From: Thalassobacillus devorans MSP14
Lineage (GTDB): Bacteria > Bacillota > Bacilli > Bacillales > Halobacillaceae
Direction: 5' to 3'
Assembly (NCBI RefSeq): GCF_000496835.1
Contig: NZ_KI543238.1
Location: forward strand, 139,984 to 203,983
Length of the DNA stretch: 64,000 bases
Shown here: positions 9,930 through 18,940 of the stretch, in pieces
Layout of the letters: every line of letters starts with the position of its first letter
Position numbering within the stretch: position 1 is the first letter of the stretch
The notes under the pieces: generated by a model
Database searches by the model: none
What the model saw: only the letters and a program-made list of their open reading frames with translations
What the model was told of the DNA's origin: nothing
Made by a program: the position numbers and the translations under genes

Positions 9930-10952
9930 ATGAGCGAGCGTTATAAACAAGCAGGTGTCGATGTGGAAGCAGGCTATCAAGCTGTGGAACAAATGAAAAA
10001 ACATGTGACGCGGACACTGCGCCCGGAAGTGGTCGGAAGTCTGGGCGCCTTTGCAGGAATATTCGATATCAGTAAATTCGACTATGAGCATCCAGTGCTG
10101 GTCACCGGCACGGATGGAGTAGGGACCAAGCTGAAGCTGGCATTCGAAATGGATAAACATGATACCATTGGTCAGGATGCTGTGGCGATGTGTGTCAATG
10201 ATATCGTCGCTCAAGGGGCGGATCCGTTATTTTTCTTAGATTATATCGCTTGCGGAAAAAATAATCCTGATGAGATCGAACAGATTGTCAAAGGTATCGC
10301 GGATGGCTGTGAACAATCCGGATGTGCTCTGATTGGCGGGGAAACAGCGGAAATGCCTGGAATGTATGACCCCGGAGAGTATGACCTGGCCGGGTTTGTC
10401 GTTGGTATTGCAGAGAAGGGCGAATTGATTACCGGAGAGGATGTCAGAGCAGGAGATGCAGTGATCGGCCTGGCTTCATCAGGGGTTCATTCCAACGGTT
10501 TTTCCTTAGTAAGAAAAATCATTGCGGAGCATAACCTGGATCTTCAACAAGCTTTTCCGGAATTATCGGTAGCTTTGGGAGAAGTACTTCTGACACCTAC
10601 AAGACTTTATGCCAGGCAAGTGAAGACAATGAAACAGCATGCAGAAATCAAAGGGATCGCTCATATTACAGGCGGCGGTTTCTATGAGAATATTCCCCGT
10701 GCACTGCCGGATGGCTTTGGTGTAGAAATTGATCGCTCCGCATGGAAGCAGCCTGAGGTATTCCCATTCCTACAGCAGAAGGGAAATCTGTCTGATGATG
10801 AAATGTATAGGGTGTTCAATATGGGCATCGGAATGATCGCGATCGTCTCAGAAGCAGTCCGGGAAGAAGTGATGAAACGTTTGGAAGAAAGCGGAGAAAC
10901 CGCCTATCACATCGGAATGGTGACAGCGCAGGAAGGGATTCAGTGGACATGA
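9930..10952 (+). CDS. purM: AIR synthase PurM
   Basis: A 340-residue phosphoribosylaminoimidazole synthetase that closes the imidazole ring of FGAM with ATP. It carries [17 protein letters not shown] near residue 45 and [11 protein letters not shown] near 140. The frame is open further upstream into purF, but the ATG at 9930 follows AAGAGGGG and gives the normal start [16 protein letters not shown]. It is 41 bases after purF and overlaps purN. Confidence 0.96.
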   Translation: MSERYKQAGVDVEAGYQAVEQMKKHVTRTLRPEVVGSLGAFAGIFDISKFDYEHPVLVTGTDGVGTKLKLAFEMDKHDTIGQDAVAMCVNDIVAQGADPLFFLDYIACGKNNPDEIEQIVKGIADGCEQSGCALIGGETAEMPGMYDPGEYDLAGFVVGIAEKGELITGEDVRAGDAVIGLASSGVHSNGFSLVRKIIAEHNLDLQQAFPELSVALGEVLLTPTRLYARQVKTMKQHAEIKGIAHITGGGFYENIPRALPDGFGVEIDRSAWKQPEVFPFLQQKGNLSDDEMYRVFNMGIGMIAIVSEAVREEVMKRLEESGETAYHIGMVTAQEGIQWT

Positions 10953-11527
10953 TCAAGGCTGCCATTTTCGCCTCAGGTACAGGTAGTAATTTTGATTCTA
11001 TTGTCCGGGCTTCAGAAAAGGGGGAAATTCCCTGTGACATCCGTTTACTTGTCTGTGATCGCAGTAATGCGCACGTGATTGAGAAAGCAGAGAAGAAAAA
11101 CATCGACACGTTCGTATTCTCACCGAAGGAATTTGATGGAAAGGATGCGTATGAACGGCAAATTCTATTAGAATGTAAGGAACGGGGAATTGAGTGGATA
11201 TTTCTTGCCGGATATATGCGATTGATCGGGCCTGTTCTATTGGCCCCATACCAAAACCGGATCATCAATATCCATCCATCACTTTTGCCTGCTTTTCCCG
11301 GTAAAGATGCTATCGGCCAGGCTTTTGAAAAGCGAGTGAAGGTGACAGGGGTGACCATCCATTACATTGACAACGGGATGGATACCGGTCCGATTATAGA
11401 ACAGGAAGCAGTCCGGATCACAGCCGAAGATACGAGAGAAAGCCTGCAGAAAAAAATCCAGGCCATTGAACATTCCCTGTATCCTAAGGTTATCCAATCA
11501 TTATTAGTCGAGGAGGAAATACATTGA
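10943..11527 (+). CDS. purN: GAR transformylase PurN
   Basis: A roughly 194-residue formyltransferase that uses 10-formyl-THF to formylate GAR. It has [14 protein letters not shown] at the start (phosphate loop), [16 protein letters not shown] near residue 108 (catalytic Asn and His) and [12 protein letters not shown] (catalytic Asp). Two starts are possible: GTG at 10943, 6 bases after GGAAGG, or ATG at 10949, which matches the family N terminus better but sits 12 bases away. It ends 4 bases into purH. Confidence 0.95.
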   Translation: MDMIKAAIFASGTGSNFDSIVRASEKGEIPCDIRLLVCDRSNAHVIEKAEKKNIDTFVFSPKEFDGKDAYERQILLECKERGIEWIFLAGYMRLIGPVLLAPYQNRIINIHPSLLPAFPGKDAIGQAFEKRVKVTGVTIHYIDNGMDTGPIIEQEAVRITAEDTRESLQKKIQAIEHSLYPKVIQSLLVEEEIH

Positions 11528-13062
11528 GTGAAAAGAAGCGAGCATTGTTGAGTGTTTCTGATAAAACCGGATTGGCCGGTTTTGCAAAACAATTAGTAGA
11601 GAACGGATATGAGCTGGTATCTACGGGCGGGACGAAAAAAGTGATTGAGGAAGCAGGACTGCCGGTACTATCGGTCAGTGACGTAACCAACTTCCCGGAA
11701 ATCATGGATGGGCGTGTCAAAACCCTTCATCCAGCTGTACATAGTGCATTGCTGGCAAAGCGGGACAACGAAGTCCATATGGATCAGCTGCGTAAACTGG
11801 AACTGGACACGATTGATGTGGTCGTCGTCAATTTATATCCTTTCCAACAAACAATTGCCAATCCTGATGTGACAGAAGCCGATGCGATTGAAAATATAGA
11901 TATCGGTGGTCCTACTATGCTGCGTGCTGCGGCTAAAAACTTCCACGATGTGGTTGTGGTCGTGGATCCGGAGGATTATGAGACAGTAGCAGGTGCATTG
12001 CAAAATGACGGACTTAGTGTCGAAATGCGCAAGCGTCTCGCTGGTAAAGTCTACCGTCATACTGCCAATTATGATGCGGCGATTGCGGCGTACTTTACAG
12101 AAAGGACAGAAGATGACTATCCTGAAACATACACCGCAACTTTTGAAAAAGTACAGTCCCTTCGTTACGGGGAAAACCCCCATCAGACAGCCGCTTTTTA
12201 TAGACAGGCTAATGCAGCAGGTGCCACTCTGGCCAATGCTGAGCAGCTGAATGGCAAAGAGCTTTCCTACAATAACATCCAGGATGCCAATGCTGCGCTT
12301 GAAATCGTTCAGGAATTCAAAAAACCCGCAGCGGTCGCAGTCAAGCATATGAATCCTTGTGGGGTTGGTACTGGAAATAACCTTTTAGAGGCATACCAAA
12401 AAGCGTATGAAGGGGACCCGGTTTCCATATTTGGCGGCATCGTCGCTGTCAACCAGGAAGTCGATTTGCTTACTGCAGAAAAGATGAGTGAAATCTTCCT
12501 CGAAATAATCATTGCACCGAAATTCAGTCAGGAAGCATTAGATGTGCTGACTAAAAAGAAAAACCTTCGCTTGTTGGAAGTGAATTGGAAGAAAAACAGC
12601 AAGAAGGCACATAAGCTTACTTCTGTCGGTGGTGGGCTGCTGGTACAGGATACAGATGAAGGAAACATCGACTCCGTTGACTTGCAGGTCGCGACTGATC
12701 GCGAGCCTACCGAACAGGAAATGGAAGACTTGAAACTGAGCTGGCAAGTGGTCAAGCATGTGAAATCAAACGCAATCGTAGTTGCTAAAGCAGACCAGAC
12801 GTTAGGCATTGGTGCCGGGCAGATGAATCGTGTCGGCGCAGCAAAAATTGCCTTAGAGCAGGCGGCTGATAAAGCGAAAGGGGCTGTGATGGCATCTGAC
12901 GCTTTCTTCCCAATGCCAGATACGGTGGAAGTGGCAGCTGAAGCCGGAATCAAAGCAATTATCCAGCCTGGCGGATCGAAACGGGATCAGGAGTCCGTTG
13001 ATGCGTGCAACAAGCATGGAATAGCAATGGTATTTACGGGCATGCGTCATTTCAAACATTAA
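11524..13062 (+). CDS. purH: Bifunctional AICAR transformylase/IMP cyclohydrolase PurH
   Basis: A 512-residue enzyme for the last two steps to IMP. The N-terminal MGS-like domain (about 1-190; STGGTKKVIEEAG, EIMDGRVKTLHPAVH) is the cyclohydrolase. The C-terminal domain carries VAVKHMNPCGVGTG with the catalytic Lys-His pair, and SDAFFPMPDTVE. The start is TTG at 11524 behind GAGGAGGAAA; no in-frame ATG fits. It overlaps purN by 4 bases. Confidence 0.96.
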   Translation: MSEKKRALLSVSDKTGLAGFAKQLVENGYELVSTGGTKKVIEEAGLPVLSVSDVTNFPEIMDGRVKTLHPAVHSALLAKRDNEVHMDQLRKLELDTIDVVVVNLYPFQQTIANPDVTEADAIENIDIGGPTMLRAAAKNFHDVVVVVDPEDYETVAGALQNDGLSVEMRKRLAGKVYRHTANYDAAIAAYFTERTEDDYPETYTATFEKVQSLRYGENPHQTAAFYRQANAAGATLANAEQLNGKELSYNNIQDANAALEIVQEFKKPAAVAVKHMNPCGVGTGNNLLEAYQKAYEGDPVSIFGGIVAVNQEVDLLTAEKMSEIFLEIIIAPKFSQEALDVLTKKKNLRLLEVNWKKNSKKAHKLTSVGGGLLVQDTDEGNIDSVDLQVATDREPTEQEMEDLKLSWQVVKHVKSNAIVVAKADQTLGIGAGQMNRVGAAKIALEQAADKAKGAVMASDAFFPMPDTVEVAAEAGIKAIIQPGGSKRDQESVDACNKHGIAMVFTGMRHFKH

Positions 13063-13083
13063 TCCAAATGGGAGTGAAACGTT

Positions 13084-14367
13084 ATGAACGTATTGGTTAT
13101 CGGCCGGGGCGGGCGTGAACATAGCATCATCCAAAAGATTCATCAAAGTCCTCAGGTCAATAAGATTTTCGCAGCCCCTGGCAATGGCGGAATGGACGCA
13201 CTGGCAGAACGGGTGGCTATCAACGAAACAGACAGTGAAGGATTGCTTGCTTTCGCCCGGGAACATGAGGTAGGTCTTACTATCGTAGGACCGGAAAACC
13301 CTTTGATGGCTGGAGTCATTGACGAGTTCCAAAAAGCCGGGCTCACCGTCTTTGGTCCTGATAAGCAGGCTGCGGAAATTGAAGGCAGTAAGCATTTCGC
13401 TAAAGCATTGATGGAAAAATACGATATTCCGACAGCCGGGTACAGTGTGTTCACGGATCCGAACGAAGCGAAAGCATATATAGATGCCAAGGGCGTGCCA
13501 ATTGTTATCAAAGCGGATGGTATAGCAGCTGGAAAAGGTGTAGTCGTTGCAGAAACCGATGAAGAAGCTAAACAAGCGGTGGATAGGATGCTGATTGAAG
13601 GACAGTATGGGGAAGCGAGCAAGGAAATTGTTATCGAAGAATTTTTACAAGGGGAAGAGTTTTCCCTGATGGCGTTCGTAAACGGAGAACAGGTATATGC
13701 CATGCTCCCTTCGCAAGATCATAAACGTGCTTTTGATGGCGATAAGGGTCCAAACACAGGCGGCATGGGGGCATATGCTCCTGTCCCGTTTTTATCTGAT
13801 GAAGATATAGATGCTGCTATCAGCCGTATTCTGAATCCGGCCGCCAAAGCATTAGCTGACGAAGGGAGGCCGTTTACCGGTATCCTGTACGCTGGCCTTA
13901 TTCAGACGGAGGAGGGGCCTAAAGTCATTGAATTCAATGCCAGGTTCGGTGATCCCGAAACACAAGTTGTACTGCCTTTGCTGAAAAATGATTTAGTTCA
14001 AGTAATGCTTGATGTATTGGAGGGTAATGATCCCCAACTTCAATGGAAACAAGGTTATTGCGGTGGAGTAGTCGTTGCCTCAGAAGGTTATCCCGAAGCT
14101 TATGAAAAAGGGAAGCCGCTCCCGGATCTACCTATAGAAGAATCCTTAGTGACCATCATCCATGCCGGGACGAAGCGGCAGGGAAACCGCTTTGTATCGG
14201 ATGGAGGACGCGTACTGCTGGCATATTCTTATGCGATGGAGCTCGAAGAAGCGATGCAGAATGTATATCAAAAACTACAGGCATTCGATGATTCGGCACA
14301 ATTTTTCTATCGTACTGACATAGCCAAGCGTGCACTAAGACCGTCGTTTTTTCATAAAAGCATATAA
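13084..14367 (+). CDS. purD: Phosphoribosylamine-glycine ligase PurD
   Basis: A 427-residue ATP-grasp ligase that makes GAR from phosphoribosylamine, glycine and ATP. N-terminal VIGRGGREHSI is the family start, and IKADGIAAGKGVVVAE near residue 140 is the ATP loop. EFNARFGDPETQVVLPLL near 280 is the signature. It is the last gene of the operon, 21 bases after purH. Its last 33 bases overlap a small membrane-protein gene on the other strand. Confidence 0.96.
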   Translation: MNVLVIGRGGREHSIIQKIHQSPQVNKIFAAPGNGGMDALAERVAINETDSEGLLAFAREHEVGLTIVGPENPLMAGVIDEFQKAGLTVFGPDKQAAEIEGSKHFAKALMEKYDIPTAGYSVFTDPNEAKAYIDAKGVPIVIKADGIAAGKGVVVAETDEEAKQAVDRMLIEGQYGEASKEIVIEEFLQGEEFSLMAFVNGEQVYAMLPSQDHKRAFDGDKGPNTGGMGAYAPVPFLSDEDIDAAISRILNPAAKALADEGRPFTGILYAGLIQTEEGPKVIEFNARFGDPETQVVLPLLKNDLVQVMLDVLEGNDPQLQWKQGYCGGVVVASEGYPEAYEKGKPLPDLPIEESLVTIIHAGTKRQGNRFVSDGGRVLLAYSYAMELEEAMQNVYQKLQAFDDSAQFFYRTDIAKRALRPSFFHKSI

Positions 14368-14439
14368 AAGCGCAATAATACTCCCGATAAGGACCACCAG
14401 TACAAATGAAGTGTCCGTAAAATATTCCATGATGTCCAT
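14335..14439 (-). CDS. EYxxD-motif small membrane protein
   Basis: A 34-residue frame, MDIMEYFTDTSFVLVVLIGS then IIALLYAFMKKRRS. It has a short acidic head containing EYFTD, one membrane span and a basic tail (inside-positive end). AAAGGAG lies 10-11 bases upstream of the ATG at 14439; an inner ATG at 14430 is also possible. It matches what I recall of a small Bacillaceae family named for the EYxxD motif; its function is unknown. It converges with purD and overlaps its 3' end by 33 bases. Confidence 0.75.
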   Translation of the reverse strand: MDIMEYFTDTSFVLVVLIGSIIALLYAFMKKRRS

Positions 14440-14459
14440 AATAGGATTCACTCCTTTTA

Positions 14460-14498
14460 TAGGAAAGGGTTATTCCTGATGAGAGTAACCCCTTTTCT
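14460..14498. terminator. Hairpin between the two small minus-strand genes
   Basis: AAAGGGTTA and TAACCCCTTT form a stem around about 17 bases. There is no clear T run on either strand, so it may be a terminator of the DUF2892 gene or a stabilising structure. Confidence 0.35.
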
Positions 14499-14504
14499 AT
14501 GTTG

Positions 14505-14762
14505 TTAAGATGGGTTAAAGGTTTGTTCCTGTTCATTTTTGCTATCGTTATCTTCCATTCCTTTTTGGACGGCTGTCACCGGACAGTATCGCACTATACC
14601 TTCTGCGATTTTCATTGCCCCGATTATAATCCACAGTACATTGGTTTCAGAATAAGGACGTTTCAATGCCCGTATCGTGCAATAACTCATTAAAGTGAAC
14701 CCGGCAGTAATCCTGACCATAGCATTTAAGATACCAATATTTGGCTTGATTCGTTTAAGCAT
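14505..14762 (-). CDS. DUF2892 (YgaP-type membrane domain) protein
   Basis: An 85-residue protein whose core is NIGILNAMVRITAGFTLMSY followed by a Trp-containing second span (VLWIIIGAMKIAEGIVRYCP). These two helices and the closing RYCPVTA are typical of the DUF2892 domain, found alone or fused to rhodanese domains. The tail is polar. I take the ATG at 14762; an upstream in-frame ATG at 14786 lacks a binding site. Neither start has a good one. Function of stand-alone members is unknown. Confidence 0.75.
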   Translation of the reverse strand: MLKRIKPNIGILNAMVRITAGFTLMSYCTIRALKRPYSETNVLWIIIGAMKIAEGIVRYCPVTAVQKGMEDNDSKNEQEQTFNPS

Positions 14763-14821
14763 AAAAAAACACCGCTTTCCTGTCATAATTTCGTCAAATA
14801 ATACTTCAAAACGTTACTGCG

Positions 14822-14835
14822 TGAAAACGCTTCCT
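14822..14835. promoter_or_regulatory. CcpA (cre) site upstream of yerA
   Basis: TGAAAACGCTTCCT fits the cre consensus TGWAARCGYTWNCW at all 14 positions. It lies 41 bases before the yerA start, between the minus-strand DUF2892 gene and yerA. A TAACAT at 14840-14845 could be the -10 element. If so, CcpA would bind in the promoter and repress under good carbon supply. Confidence 0.65.
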
Positions 14836-14875
14836 GTGTTAACATAGAAAGAAACTCCAAATTGGGGGAAGGAAA

Positions 14876-16618
14876 ATGAACGAAAATCGATTCCGTTGGC
14901 GCAATCGGCAGCTAAGAGAGCATGCCTCCATCATCGATGGAAAACAAGCGCCTACCAAAGTAATTAAACATGCTACGTACTTGAATGTATATATGAAACA
15001 ATGGATGGAAGGTAACATATGGCTGGATCAGGACAGGATCGTTTATGTTGGCCAGGAGATGCCTGGCAACATCCAGGGAACTGAGATCATTGATGCAGAA
15101 GGGCAGTATATCGTACCTGGCTATATCGAGCCTCATTCTCATCCGTTCCAGTTATATAATCCCCAAAGTCTAGGGCTTTATGCAGCTGAGACAGGGACCA
15201 CAACGCTGATTAATGACAACTTGATGTGGCTTTTTTTATTGGATGAAAAGAAAGCGTTTTCTTTATTGGAGGAATTTGTAGAACTTCCTTGCTCCATGTT
15301 CTGGTGGGGACGCTACGATTCACAATCCGTCCTGCAGGAAACGGATCAGGAGGAGTTTTCAGAAAAAGTAATGCCTTGGCTGCATCATGATGCTGTCATC
15401 CAGGGCGGGGAGTTGACCTCCTGGCCGGAAGTGATGAAGGGCGATGATCAGACGCTATATTGGATGCAAGAAACAACCAGGCTTCGTAAGCCGGTGGAAG
15501 GGCATTTGCCTGGGGCATCGGAAAAGACGTTGACCAAAATGCGTCTGCTCGGTGTGGATTCCGACCACGAGGCGATTACGGCAGATGAAGTATTGAAGCG
15601 ATTAGCGCTTGGCTACAATGTCGGTCTTCGTAATTCTTCTATTCGCCCGGATTTGTATGACATGTTAAAAGAGCTGGTAGATCGGGGTCACACCCAGTTC
15701 GATCACTTTATGATGACTACGGATGGTTCTACTCCAAGCTTTTATGAACAGGGAATCATGGATACCTGTGTTGAATTAGCAATGGAAGCCGGTGTGCCGA
15801 CAGTAGATGCCTATCTTATGGCATCCTATCATGCGGCACGTCATTTTGGTATTGAACACCGTGTCGGAAGCATCGCTCCTGGCAGAACCGCTCATTTGAA
15901 TTTCCTTCGTACTCCGGATGATCCGCATCCGCACTCTGTACTTGCCAAGGGAGAATGGGTAAAGCGTGATGATGAAGCAATTACCATCGATAAGAAAATT
16001 GATTTTCCTTCTTTCGGTGTGACACCACTCCAATTGGACTGGGATTTACAGGAGGAAGATTTGCAATTTTCCATGCCATTGGGCATGAAAATGACCAGTG
16101 CTGTCATTCTTCAGCCATATGCGGTAAGTATTGATGCTTCAGCAGATATATTATCGTATGAGAATGATGAAGCGTTCCTGATGCTTCTCGACCGGGAAGG
16201 GGAATGGCGGGTTAATACAATTCTTAAAGGGTTTACCAATAAACTAGGAGCTCTGATAAGTTCTTATTCCAATACAGGGGATATTGTCCTGATTGGGAAA
16301 AGCAAGCATGATATGAGAATCGCTTTTAACAGAATGAAGGAAATAGGAGGCGGCATTGTCCTGGTACACGAAGGGGAAGTCATCTTCGAAATGCCGCTCA
16401 AGCTTGGCGGTGTCATGTCCAATGAAAATATGGAGCAGGTAATGGCAAAAGAAAAAGAACTGCGGAAGCACATGGAAAGCTTCGGTTATCGATATAAAGA
16501 TCCTGTCTACACATTGCTATTTTTATCTTCAGTGCATTTGCCTTATGTGCGCATTACCCCGGTAGGGATATTGGATATTAAAAAGAAAGAGGTACTCTTT
16601 CCTGCAATAATGCGTTAA
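14876..16618 (+). CDS. yerA: Adenine deaminase-like amidohydrolase YerA
   Basis: A 580-residue member of the adenine deaminase branch of the amidohydrolase family. Metal-ligand motif PGYIEPHSHPFQ places two His at about 86 and 88. FDHFMMTTDGSTPS (about 274-286) supplies the later Asp. SIAPGRTAHLNFLRTPDD belongs to the second beta domain, followed by the long C-terminal domain seen in adenine deaminases. The place next to the purine operon is the same as in B. subtilis. Adenine deamination to hypoxanthine would feed salvage, but the YerA branch is diverged from AdeC and its true substrate is uncertain. GGGGGAAGG precedes the ATG. A cre site lies upstream. Confidence 0.85.
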   Translation: MNENRFRWRNRQLREHASIIDGKQAPTKVIKHATYLNVYMKQWMEGNIWLDQDRIVYVGQEMPGNIQGTEIIDAEGQYIVPGYIEPHSHPFQLYNPQSLGLYAAETGTTTLINDNLMWLFLLDEKKAFSLLEEFVELPCSMFWWGRYDSQSVLQETDQEEFSEKVMPWLHHDAVIQGGELTSWPEVMKGDDQTLYWMQETTRLRKPVEGHLPGASEKTLTKMRLLGVDSDHEAITADEVLKRLALGYNVGLRNSSIRPDLYDMLKELVDRGHTQFDHFMMTTDGSTPSFYEQGIMDTCVELAMEAGVPTVDAYLMASYHAARHFGIEHRVGSIAPGRTAHLNFLRTPDDPHPHSVLAKGEWVKRDDEAITIDKKIDFPSFGVTPLQLDWDLQEEDLQFSMPLGMKMTSAVILQPYAVSIDASADILSYENDEAFLMLLDREGEWRVNTILKGFTNKLGALISSYSNTGDIVLIGKSKHDMRIAFNRMKEIGGGIVLVHEGEVIFEMPLKLGGVMSNENMEQVMAKEKELRKHMESFGYRYKDPVYTLLFLSSVHLPYVRITPVGILDIKKKEVLFPAIMR

Positions 16619-16659
16619 AATGTTAATATAGAAAAATAATAAAGTAAGGGTGGGAATAC

Positions 16660-17727
16660 GTGAACAAGTATGTAATGATGCTTTTGCTGCTCTTGCCTCT
16701 TCTGCTCGCCGCCTGTACAAGTGATGAAACTGAAGGTAAAGAGCCAGCGGATGCTCCAGAAAAAGAAACACGCGATCCGGGAAACTATGGGAAAGAAAAA
16801 CCTGAGGAGAATACATATACCAATGTATATCCTTTTACTGGAGAACCGACTAATGACACTGTCGATCATCGTGCTATCGCTGTAATGGTGAACAATCATT
16901 CGAAAGCAAGGCCTCAGACAGGGCTCAGCCAGGCTGATATTGTTTATGAGTTACTGGCAGAAGGAGAAATCACTAGATTTTTAGCGGTTTTTCATAGTAA
17001 CATACCAGATGAAATCGGTCCTGTAAGAAGTGCGCGTCCTTATTATTTCAAGCTTGCCAAAGCTCATGACGCTATCTACACCTACCATGGAGCCGCTAAA
17101 TTCATTGATGACCAAATCAGGAATGATGGCCACGACTATCTGAACGGGGCAGTATATGATAATGACGGGAAGCTGTTCCGGCGGGATAATACCAGGAAAG
17201 CCCCGCACAATTCGTACTTACTTACGGACGGTATACCTGCGGTCATAGAGCAGAAAGGCTACACAGCAAGCCATCAGATTGAACCGTACTTTTACACGGA
17301 TGAGAATTCGAAAAAAACGCAGAATGGGAAAGATGTTACGGATGTGAAAATTGTCTACTCGAATCGTTTTGGTGTGACCGTAGCCTACGAATATGATGAG
17401 GATAAAGAGCGTTACATCCGTTACAATGATGGGAAACAGACAGTAGAACGAGAGGGCCAGACACCTATCGAACTGGATAATGTATTGATTATAGAAACGA
17501 GTCATCGAGTAATTGATTCGGCTGGGCGCAGAGAGATTGATTTAAATACTGGTGGAAAAGGGTATTTACTTCAGAAGGGAAAGCTTCACGAAGTGACCTG
17601 GAAAAATGATTCCGGCCGTATCGTCCCTTATCAGGGGAAAGAAAAGCTGGGACTGGTTCCAGGGCAGACATGGGTGAATGTCATTCCGGCTGATCCTGGT
17701 CTCGAACGTTCTGTTTCGTATCGGTAA
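16660..17727 (+). CDS. yerB: DUF3048 lipoprotein YerB
   Basis: A 355-residue secreted lipoprotein. GTG start at 16660 after AAGGGTGGG. The signal peptide MNKYVMMLLLLLPLLLAAC ends in lipobox Cys19. A low-complexity Glu/Lys/Pro linker (about 20-50) follows, then two DUF3048 halves beginning at YPFTGEPTN and including VRSARPYYFKLAKAHDA. The protein is anchored outside the membrane; function in B. subtilis is unknown. It starts 41 bases after yerA and ends 26 bases before yerC. Confidence 0.9.
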   Translation: MNKYVMMLLLLLPLLLAACTSDETEGKEPADAPEKETRDPGNYGKEKPEENTYTNVYPFTGEPTNDTVDHRAIAVMVNNHSKARPQTGLSQADIVYELLAEGEITRFLAVFHSNIPDEIGPVRSARPYYFKLAKAHDAIYTYHGAAKFIDDQIRNDGHDYLNGAVYDNDGKLFRRDNTRKAPHNSYLLTDGIPAVIEQKGYTASHQIEPYFYTDENSKKTQNGKDVTDVKIVYSNRFGVTVAYEYDEDKERYIRYNDGKQTVEREGQTPIELDNVLIIETSHRVIDSAGRREIDLNTGGKGYLLQKGKLHEVTWKNDSGRIVPYQGKEKLGLVPGQTWVNVIPADPGLERSVSYR

Positions 17728-17753
17728 ACAGGAGAATAGGAGGATGAAGGTTA

Positions 17754-18056
17754 ATGCAAATTGATAAATTACGGGGGAAGACGCTTGATCAGCTGTTTGA
17801 TGCTATCCTCGCTCTGGAAAATGTGGAAGAATGCTATCGCTTTTTTGATGACTTGGCTACGATGAACGAAGTCCAGTCATTGGCACAGCGCCTTGAGGTG
17901 GCCCGGATGCTTCGTGAAGGGTACACTTATCATAAAATTGAGACAGAAACCGGGGCTTCGACGGCAACAATTTCCCGGGTCAAGCGCAGCTTGAATTACG
18001 GTAACGATGCATACCAGATGGCACTCGATCGTCTGGCCGCCCAAAAAAGTGAATAA
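17754..18056 (+). CDS. yerC: YerC/YecD family TrpR-like regulator
   Basis: A 100-residue DNA-binding protein of the TrpR superfamily. The helix-turn-helix spans about residues 59-88 (REGYTYHKIETETGASTATI then SRVKRSLNYG). No effector is known for the family. It follows yerB by 26 bases and is closed by a strong terminator. Confidence 0.9.
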   Translation: MQIDKLRGKTLDQLFDAILALENVEECYRFFDDLATMNEVQSLAQRLEVARMLREGYTYHKIETETGASTATISRVKRSLNYGNDAYQMALDRLAAQKSE

Positions 18057-18058
18057 GT

Positions 18059-18093
18059 AAAAATCGCGCTCCGCATCAGGGGCGCGATTTTTT
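18059..18093 (+). terminator. yerC terminator
   Basis: AAAAATCGCGCTCC pairs with GGGGCGCGATTTTTT around GCATCA, three bases after the yerC stop. Confidence 0.9.
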
Positions 18094-18171
18094 CGTTGAA
18101 GAGATAAGGGCAGCTTGTATTTTGCTATTTTCTTTCCTCCAATCAGTCTTTGGAAGAAAGGGGGATGCTGG

Positions 18172-18201
18172 TTCCTTTCTGGTAGTGGTTTTTGCTATAA
18201 T
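18172..18201 (+). promoter_or_regulatory. Promoter of the pcrB-pcrA-ligA-camS operon
   Basis: A perfect -10 TATAAT at 18196-18201 has an extended TG two bases upstream (18193-18194). The -35 (TTCCTT, 18-base spacing) is weak, as is common with extended -10 promoters. It lies 35 bases before the pcrB start. Confidence 0.7.
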
Positions 18202-18236
18202 GTAATAATGGATTATAGGTATTGGAGGATACAATC

Positions 18237-18920
18237 GTGTACAATGTGAACGAATGGCAGCATGTATTCAAGCTCGATCCGAACAAAGAAATTTCAGATG
18301 AACATTTGGAACAGATATGCGAATCAGGGACAGACGCTGTCATCGTCGGTGGCACGGATAATGTCACACTTGATGATGTCCTGAATCTAATGGCCAGAAT
18401 ACGGCGCTATTCGGTACCGTGTGTGCTGGAGGTTTCTAATCTCGATGCCATTACCCCGGGCTTTGATTTTTACTTTATTCCGATGGTGATGAACAGTCAG
18501 GATAAAAAATGGATGATGGATATCCAGCACCAGGCGGTGAAAGAGTACGGGGATATTATGAACTGGGAAGAGATGCTGGTAGAAGGATATTGTATTCTTA
18601 ATGAAGATGCGAAAGCTTTTCAGTACACAAACAGCATCCTTCCCTCCAAAGAAGATGTCATTGCCTATGCGCGAATGGCGGAGCATATGTACCAACTGCC
18701 GATTTTTTACCTGGAATATAGCGGAGTCTACGGAGATGCCGAGCTCGTCCAAAACGTAAAAGACACGCTTGAAAAAACGTGCCTTTTTTATGGCGGCGGA
18801 ATCACTACAGCAGGACAGGCGGAAGAAATGAAGCAGTACGCGGACGTCATCGTTGTAGGAAACGTCGTTTATGATGATATAAAATCTGCTTTGAAAACGG
18901 TCAAGGCAGCAAAAGGATAA
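18237..18920 (+). CDS. pcrB: Heptaprenylglyceryl phosphate synthase PcrB
   Basis: A 227-residue TIM-barrel prenyltransferase that joins heptaprenyl diphosphate to sn-glycerol-1-phosphate. Phosphate-binding segments [24 protein letters not shown] and LFYGGGITT are visible. GTG at 18237, 8 bases after GGAGG, gives [17 protein letters not shown], matching B. subtilis PcrB; the frame is open to a TTG 15 bases upstream, but that overlaps the binding site. It is the first gene of the pcrB-pcrA-ligA-camS operon. Confidence 0.95.
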   Translation: MYNVNEWQHVFKLDPNKEISDEHLEQICESGTDAVIVGGTDNVTLDDVLNLMARIRRYSVPCVLEVSNLDAITPGFDFYFIPMVMNSQDKKWMMDIQHQAVKEYGDIMNWEEMLVEGYCILNEDAKAFQYTNSILPSKEDVIAYARMAEHMYQLPIFYLEYSGVYGDAELVQNVKDTLEKTCLFYGGGITTAGQAEEMKQYADVIVVGNVVYDDIKSALKTVKAAKG

Positions 18921-18940
18921 AAATAAAGGATGGTGTCAAT

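Noticed and set aside
11833-12348. 171-codon minus-strand frame inside purH
   Set aside because: Cys- and Ile-rich antisense shadow of the conserved PurH coding sequence; same applies to the other long antisense frames over purL, purD, katG and rlmCD.
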